Positions 6,005 through 10,349 of a stretch of 10,349 bases of DNA are shown one piece after another (position 1 is the stretch's first letter; each line of letters opens with the position of its first letter). The translations under genes and the position numbers were made by a program. Source of the DNA: JBCDLI01 sp038745535 (GTDB lineage: Bacteria; Pseudomonadota; Alphaproteobacteria; Rhizobiales; Rhizobiaceae); assembly GCA_038745535.1 (NCBI GenBank), contig JBCDLI010000070.1, forward strand, positions 1 through 10,349. Direction: 5' to 3'. The notes beneath the pieces were generated by a model, which was not told the origin of the DNA, did no database searches, and saw only the letters and a list, made by a program, of their open reading frames with translations.

Positions 6005-7549
6005 GTGTACTCCCTCTCACACTTTGGATTTTCGTGGAGAATGTCGGTGACGGAGAATACACTCATTGATCGGAAAGCGGAGCTTGCGACAGCATCCGTC
6101 CAGCGAAACAAAAGCAAGACCGGCTTTCTGCGAGATAGGTCCGGGAATTTTGCCGGCGCCACGGCTCTGGCGCTTTTTCCTCTGTTCGCAGGTGTAGGGT
6201 TGGCTATCGATTACTCGAACCTGACACGCGAAAATTCGCAGCTGCAAAACGCGGTCGATTCTGCTGTTCTGATGGCGGGCAGTTACTATTACGAGCATAA
6301 CCAACTTCCGCCGGTTGGCGAGGTTGGGCGATATCTAGCGGTCAATGGTTTTGAGACCGCCGAGGTGCTGTCCTACGAGTTGAAGAACGAAGAGATCTAC
6401 CTGACCGCAAAGCTCTTCACCGAGACACTCATTTTTGACATGTTTGACGACGAGGGCAGTTATCATACAGCAAGTGCAACCGTGCCTATCGCGCCCGACT
6501 CTAATGTCGAAATTGCGTTAGTCTTGGATACTACGCGATCGATGCGCGAAGAGGGTCGCCTTGACGCTTTAAAAGTTGCTGCCTCTGATTTTGTGGACGA
6601 TGCGCTTGCTCTTGCGCCGCCGAGCGAGCCCGACGTGGTGCAAGTGGCGGTGGTGCCGTTCTCAAACTACGTAAATGTTGGAATGGCTAACCGCAATGCT
6701 TCTTGGCTAGATGTCGACGCTGACGAGCACACCACAACGTGCCGGATGCGCACCGAGGTGGTGGCTAAGTATGGTTGCCGAATGGGAGAGGTGGTCATCC
6801 CCGGACGTATGGTTCCAGAACGATGCACCCCCGATTTTTACCGCGATGGTGTTTTTGTAGCGGGGTCATGTGAACCCGAACACTGGCGCCCTGAGCGAAC
6901 TGAACAACGCGAGACTTGCGACCGCTACGAAGAAGCGGAAAGAGAAGTATGTAATACGGATTCAATCGTCTGGAGCGGTTGCGTCGGCTCGCGAGCTTAT
7001 CCGCTACATCTGGAGGATCACAGCTACGGGACCCGTGTGCCCGGCTTGATGAACCAGGGCTGTGCTTCCCCTATCATACCACTCACTGGGAATGGCAGCT
7101 CATTGAAATCTTCAATTCGCGGCTTCGTCGGCCACCATGAAACATTCGTGGGAACGGGCGTAAGCTGGGGACAGCGTGTTCTTTCGCCAGCGAGGCCATT
7201 TATCGAGGGGCGCGCTTACGGCGCAGAAACGCGCAAGATCATGGTCGTGATGAGCGATGGCGACAGCACGATTTCACCCGGCACAGATGGAGCTTATCAG
7301 CGGCACACTAATCGTGATAAAACTGCCGCAAAAAACTTGACCATTGAAGCGTGTGCTGACGCCAAAGAGCAGGGCATCCGCGTTATAACAATTGCACTTG
7401 GAACAACTTTTAGTGTCGAAGGTGAGGAGGCGTTGAGGCGATGCGCATCGAGTGCCGCTGATTTTTTCCACGCAGAGGCCGCCGCGGATCTGGGAAAGGC
7501 ATTTGACGACGTGTTCTCAGCGATTTTTACACTTCGATTGACAAGTTAG
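6005..7549 (+). CDS. TadG-like membrane-anchored vWA-domain protein (paralogue 2)
   Basis: A 514-residue paralogue of the upstream gene: the same DRSGNFA at 44-50, a TM anchor at about 47-71, LTRENSQLQNAVDSAVLMAGSYY, a vWA domain from about 168, and the identical C-terminal octapeptide FTLRLTS preceded by Ile. MIDAS candidates are D175-T-T177-R-S179 (again Thr for the first Ser), T380 and D418 in MSDGD. The cysteine-rich insertion between NASW (231) and GCVGSR (325) is 25 residues longer than in paralogue 1 and adds a pair, C274 and C289. The other cysteines (246, 258, 305, 316, 326, 353, 450, 480) match positions in paralogue 1. The even total of ten suggests periplasmic disulfides. The GTG start gives an N-terminal tail of about 43 residues, longer than in paralogue 1; the ATG at 6041 would shorten it by 12. 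The role is unknown; placement 184 bp before bcsA suggests a surface or matrix function. Confidence 0.88.
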   Translation: MYSLSHFGFSWRMSVTENTLIDRKAELATASVQRNKSKTGFLRDRSGNFAGATALALFPLFAGVGLAIDYSNLTRENSQLQNAVDSAVLMAGSYYYEHNQLPPVGEVGRYLAVNGFETAEVLSYELKNEEIYLTAKLFTETLIFDMFDDEGSYHTASATVPIAPDSNVEIALVLDTTRSMREEGRLDALKVAASDFVDDALALAPPSEPDVVQVAVVPFSNYVNVGMANRNASWLDVDADEHTTTCRMRTEVVAKYGCRMGEVVIPGRMVPERCTPDFYRDGVFVAGSCEPEHWRPERTEQRETCDRYEEAEREVCNTDSIVWSGCVGSRAYPLHLEDHSYGTRVPGLMNQGCASPIIPLTGNGSSLKSSIRGFVGHHETFVGTGVSWGQRVLSPARPFIEGRAYGAETRKIMVVMSDGDSTISPGTDGAYQRHTNRDKTAAKNLTIEACADAKEQGIRVITIALGTTFSVEGEEALRRCASSAADFFHAEAAADLGKAFDDVFSAIFTLRLTS

Positions 7550-7648
7550 CGGTGATGGCGGCTGTGGCATCTACCGATAGTGAAGCAACCGCGCTTTTAC
7601 TGCGCAAAAAATGACGTCGCGTAAAATTTATGCACCAAAATGGGGCAT

Positions 7649-7662
7649 TTAGCATTCGCTAA
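7649..7662. promoter_or_regulatory. Inverted repeat TTAGC-ATTC-GCTAA upstream of bcsA
   Basis: A perfect 5+5 bp inverted repeat with a 4-bp spacer in the 184-bp gap before bcsA, followed directly by CCATCAACATTATCC. GCTAACCAT resembles the CtrA half-site TTAACCAT of alphaproteobacteria at seven of its eight final bases, but the spacing of the two halves does not fit TTAA-N7-TTAA. It may be a regulator site for cellulose genes, weakly supported. Confidence 0.25.
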
Positions 7663-7722
7663 CCATCAACATTATCCATATCTAAAGCACGACTTCATAG
7701 CTTCACCCTGTCACATGCTTGC

Positions 7723-7731
7723 AGGGGGTGA
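7723..7731 (+). promoter_or_regulatory. Strong ribosome binding site AGGGGGTGA that sets the TTG start of bcsA
   Basis: This matches the anti-Shine-Dalgarno partner AGGAGGTGA at all but one base. The GGGGG core ends five bases before the TTG at 7734, the ideal distance. The longer reading from TTG 7719 would place this site inside the coding region and has no site of its own, so 7734 is preferred. Confidence 0.7.
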
Positions 7732-7733
7732 CT

Positions 7734-9929
7734 TTGAAATACTTGGTTCGCGCTGGCTGGATGATCTTCATCTTACTAGCAATCGCGGTTGTCACTCAAC
7801 CAATCGGCTTAAATGCACAGATCTTGTACGGCGTCGTCGGCGTCGGCGTGATGATCATCATCCACCTCTTGAAGCTCAAAGGCGTCATGCGCCACATATT
7901 TCTTGCAATCGCCGTATCGATTGCATTGCGGTATGTTTATTGGCGGCTGACAACAACGCTACCGCCTGCCGACGATCTTCTCAGCTTCATTCCCGCTGTC
8001 TTGCTACTGATTGCGGAAGTGTATTCCATCACAATGCTGTTCATCTCGGTCACGGTGAGCTCTGATCCATTGACGCGTAAGCCGCAGCCGCTGCGCGGAT
8101 CGCCTTCCGATTATCCTTCAATCGATGTGTTCATCCCTTCTTACAATGAGGATGATGACCTCCTTGGCGTGACGATGGCGGCATGCGTGAACATGAAGTA
8201 TCCGCGCGATAAGCTGAACGTCTACCTCTGCGACGATGGCGGTACTGATCAGAAGTGTGCCGATAAAGACCCCGGAAAGCGTCACGACGCGATCGAACGT
8301 CGAAAGCGCCTTTCAAGGCTCTGCAAAGAGATGGGCGTTCACTACCGGACACGGGCGAAAAACAATCACGCCAAAGCTGGCAATATGAACGAGGCGCTAA
8401 AAACCTCTTCTGGCGACATCATCTTGGTGTTCGATGCCGATCACGCTCCGGTGCGCGATTTCTTGATCAAGACCGTTGGTCACTTCCAGCATGATCCAAA
8501 ATTATTCCTCGTCCAGACGCCGCACTTCTTTTTAAACCCCGATCCGGTGGAAAAGAACCTCGGCACATACAGCTTCATGCCGTCAGAAAACGAAATGTTC
8601 TATCAGGTCACCCAGAAGGGTCTGGATAAGTGGGATGCATCGTTTTTCTGCGGCTCGGGAGCGCTTTTGAAGCGCGATGCATTGAACGAAGTAGGCGGTT
8701 TTTCCGGCATTACGATTACCGAAGACTGTGAAACCGCGCTTGACCTCCATTCCCGCGGTTGGTCATCGGCTTACGTCGACGAGCCGATGCTTGCTGGCTT
8801 TCAGCCGGAGACGATGGACGCGTTTTTGACCCAACGCTCGCGCTGGTGTCAGGGCATGGTGCAGATTTTCCTTTTGAAACCACCTTTCTTCAAGAAAGGC
8901 CTGAGCTTCATGCAGCGGATTTCCTACCTCAGTTCCATGAGCTTTTGGTTTTTCCCGCTGTCGCGCTTGTGCTTCATGTTTGCGCCGATGCTGTACATTT
9001 TCTTCAATCTGGAAATCTACAACGCCAGCTTTCAAGAATTCATGGCCTACACCGGGATATTGATGGCTTCGGCTGTGCTGACCCAGAACTATCTGTACCA
9101 CTCGGTGCGCTGGCCATGGATTTCGGAGACCTACGAATACATCCAGTCGGTTCACCTTGCGCCAGTCATTTTCTCCACATTGTGGAAGCCGCGCGCGCCG
9201 AGCTTCAAGGTGACAGACAAGGGCATCACGCTGGAGAAGGACTTCTTTTCGTCAAAAGGTTGGGTGTTCCTGGTAATATTCCTGCTGTTGCTGGTTGCTT
9301 GTATCGTGGCGCTCTATCGCCTCTGGTTGGACAACTTCACCAACGAGCTTTTGATGGTTGTTGGCATCTGGAGCGTGTTCAATCTGGTTCTCGGTGGTCT
9401 CGCACTTGGTGTTTGTGCTGAAAAGAAAGAGCTGCGCCGTCACTACCGCTTGGAAGCCAAAGTTGATGAGTTCGATTTCGAACTAGATACAAAAGCGGGT
9501 AAGAAGCGGCTAACGCCGGAAAACTACTCCATTGGCGGGATCGGTATGATCGATCAAGATCGCCGACAGGGTGGTGCGAAGCTTGAAAAGGGTATGCATG
9601 GCATCCTTCGGGTGATCAGCCGGAAGACCAAACGTCCAATCCATGCGTTTAATGTCTCGGTGAGCTGGCACACTCCGAATGATATTCCGAGGATCGGTGT
9701 TCAGTTTGTCAATCCGACTGCCAAGGACCGTCGCCTGCTGGCTTACCTGATGTTGCCCGGCAACGGCCAACTCAAAGAAATCATGATGAAAAGGCGTACG
9801 CGGCGGCCGATCTGGCAAGGAACCGGTGCGATCATCGCGTGGTCTTTCGACCAAGTGGTGAGAGGGTCGCGCGCGATTGGCGGCGAACTCGTCAAGATGC
9901 GGAAGAAAGAAGAAAAAGCGGCCGAGTAG
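7734..9929 (+). CDS. bcsA: Cellulose synthase catalytic subunit with PilZ domain (BcsA/CelA)
   Basis: A processive inner-membrane GT2 glycosyltransferase that polymerises UDP-glucose to beta-1,4-glucan and passes the chain through its own TM channel. Read from TTG 7734 (731 aa) it has N-terminal TM helices to about 108, then the GT2 domain starting YPSIDVFIPSYNE. All catalytic motifs are present: CDDGGTD (D167/D168), DAD (234-236), FFCGSG (304-309), TED (329-331) and QRSRW (367-371). Further TM helices lie at about 395-455 and 505-565. A C-terminal PilZ domain carries R568-x3-R572 (in RRHYR) and N597-x-S599-x2-G602, the cyclic-di-GMP binding pattern, so activation by this messenger is expected. 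A basic amphipathic tail follows. The length is close to Agrobacterium CelA and shorter than the enterobacterial form. It lies downstream of two TadG-like genes and upstream of a probable bcsB. Confidence 0.97.
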   Translation: MKYLVRAGWMIFILLAIAVVTQPIGLNAQILYGVVGVGVMIIIHLLKLKGVMRHIFLAIAVSIALRYVYWRLTTTLPPADDLLSFIPAVLLLIAEVYSITMLFISVTVSSDPLTRKPQPLRGSPSDYPSIDVFIPSYNEDDDLLGVTMAACVNMKYPRDKLNVYLCDDGGTDQKCADKDPGKRHDAIERRKRLSRLCKEMGVHYRTRAKNNHAKAGNMNEALKTSSGDIILVFDADHAPVRDFLIKTVGHFQHDPKLFLVQTPHFFLNPDPVEKNLGTYSFMPSENEMFYQVTQKGLDKWDASFFCGSGALLKRDALNEVGGFSGITITEDCETALDLHSRGWSSAYVDEPMLAGFQPETMDAFLTQRSRWCQGMVQIFLLKPPFFKKGLSFMQRISYLSSMSFWFFPLSRLCFMFAPMLYIFFNLEIYNASFQEFMAYTGILMASAVLTQNYLYHSVRWPWISETYEYIQSVHLAPVIFSTLWKPRAPSFKVTDKGITLEKDFFSSKGWVFLVIFLLLLVACIVALYRLWLDNFTNELLMVVGIWSVFNLVLGGLALGVCAEKKELRRHYRLEAKVDEFDFELDTKAGKKRLTPENYSIGGIGMIDQDRRQGGAKLEKGMHGILRVISRKTKRPIHAFNVSVSWHTPNDIPRIGVQFVNPTAKDRRLLAYLMLPGNGQLKEIMMKRRTRRPIWQGTGAIIAWSFDQVVRGSRAIGGELVKMRKKEEKAAE

Positions 9930-10028
9930 GCCGGTCCATCCCCAAGGTTCAATGCTGCTTTAACAGCTTTGTGTAAGACTACCATCGAACGTAAGTGAGT
10001 ACTGAGTTTGTCGCGTTCCCGAGAAATA

Positions 10029-10349
10029 ATGAGCCGAAGTGTTCGGTCAGCTTTGCACGGCACAGCAGCGATGCTGTTATTTGCAAGTTCCTACGCATAC
10101 GCTCAGTCGACCGAGCGCCTGCCCGATTTAAATTCAGAGCAATACCCGAACATTTTCCGCGCCTTTGAAGAGCATGTCGACGGCATTGAGGGACTGGTTG
10201 ATATAGATACCGCGCCAGTTTACTCAGTCCGGGGCACCTCGAGCCAAGGCACAATCTCACGGTTACCAACTGTCGGTCGTGACCCGACACTATGGGGTGA
10301 GTTCGATACGATCTCGTGGCCGATTTTCATGACGGCAGCGGACGTCAGA
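10029..10349 (+). CDS. Secreted protein, probable BcsB/CelB N-terminus (cut by right edge)
   Basis: The ORF is open to the end of the window (107 codons). A Sec signal peptide is clear: basic start MSRSVRSALHG, hydrophobic core, and AYA before Gln26 as a likely cleavage site. The mature part is polar at first; the last visible part, LWGEFDTISWPIFMTAADVR, resembles the start of the first beta-sandwich domain of alphaproteobacterial BcsB/CelB proteins, as I remember them. BcsB is the periplasmic, membrane-anchored partner needed for BcsA activity, and celB commonly follows celA in rhizobia, which supports the call. Points against: the 99-bp gap after bcsA is longer than usual for these translationally linked genes, and too little of the protein is visible. 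The ATG at 10029 has only GAGA as a ribosome binding site. Confidence 0.6.
   Translation, partial: MSRSVRSALHGTAAMLLFASSYAYAQSTERLPDLNSEQYPNIFRAFEEHVDGIEGLVDIDTAPVYSVRGTSSQGTISRLPTVGRDPTLWGEFDTISWPIFMTAADVR

Noticed and set aside
7591..7611. Hairpin GCGC-N7-GCGC followed by six A, after the second TadG-like gene
   Set aside because: A rightward intrinsic terminator needs a T-run after the stem; here it is an A-run, and the stem is only 4 bp.
7640..8065. 141-codon ORF overlapping the bcsA start
   Set aside because: Most of it is bcsA sequence read in another frame, and there is no ribosome binding site before its ATG.
8759..9421. 220-codon ORF on the plus strand inside bcsA
   Set aside because: It overlaps in another frame the conserved GT2 and TM part of bcsA, and has no ribosome binding site or recognisable motif.
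9952..9967. Possible hairpin GCTG-CTTTAA-CAGC after bcsA
   Set aside because: A 4-bp stem without a T-tract is too weak to call a terminator between bcsA and the next gene.

Overview
The window looks like chromosomal DNA of an alphaproteobacterium, most likely Hyphomicrobiales (rhizobial order). The reasons are a short BcsA/CelA-type cellulose synthase with a PilZ tail, TadG-like von Willebrand A proteins with the DRSGNFA N-terminus, a GcvA-like LysR regulator starting LPPLNALRAF, and a stand-alone DUF971 protein. The genus cannot be fixed from the sequence. Base composition and gene density look even, and no IS element, phage gene, tRNA, rRNA or CRISPR array is visible.

Left part (1-2741), regulation and small-molecule transport. 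A Bcr/CflA-type MFS efflux pump runs leftwards off the window edge. Upstream of it on the same strand is a 52-codon unknown ORF with a good ribosome binding site. Divergent from that ORF is a GcvA-like LysR regulator, the classic layout for a LysR controlling the neighbouring leftward genes. Five bases after lysR, an EamA-type DMT transporter ends in convergent orientation.

Middle (2860-4337), cofactor and Fe-S theme. moaA (molybdopterin step 1, radical SAM, all cluster cysteines and the C-terminal GG present) runs leftwards. A small DUF971/GBBH-N-like protein runs rightwards from a shared 68-bp intergenic region.

Right part (4464-10349), surface and extracellular matrix. Two tandem, clearly paralogous TadG-like proteins (one N-terminal membrane anchor and an extracytoplasmic vWA domain with cysteine-rich loops) lie directly upstream of the cellulose synthase catalytic subunit gene (bcsA/celA). 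A secreted protein cut by the right edge follows and is probably BcsB/CelB. All four genes point rightwards. BcsA polymerises UDP-glucose and should be activated by cyclic-di-GMP through its PilZ domain; BcsB would be its periplasmic partner. No other tad/cpa pilus gene accompanies the TadG pair here, so the vWA pair beside cellulose synthase is the least explained feature of the window.

Non-coding stretches are all short (under about 190 bp). They hold only start signals and a few small inverted repeats; no convincing intrinsic terminator or riboswitch was seen.
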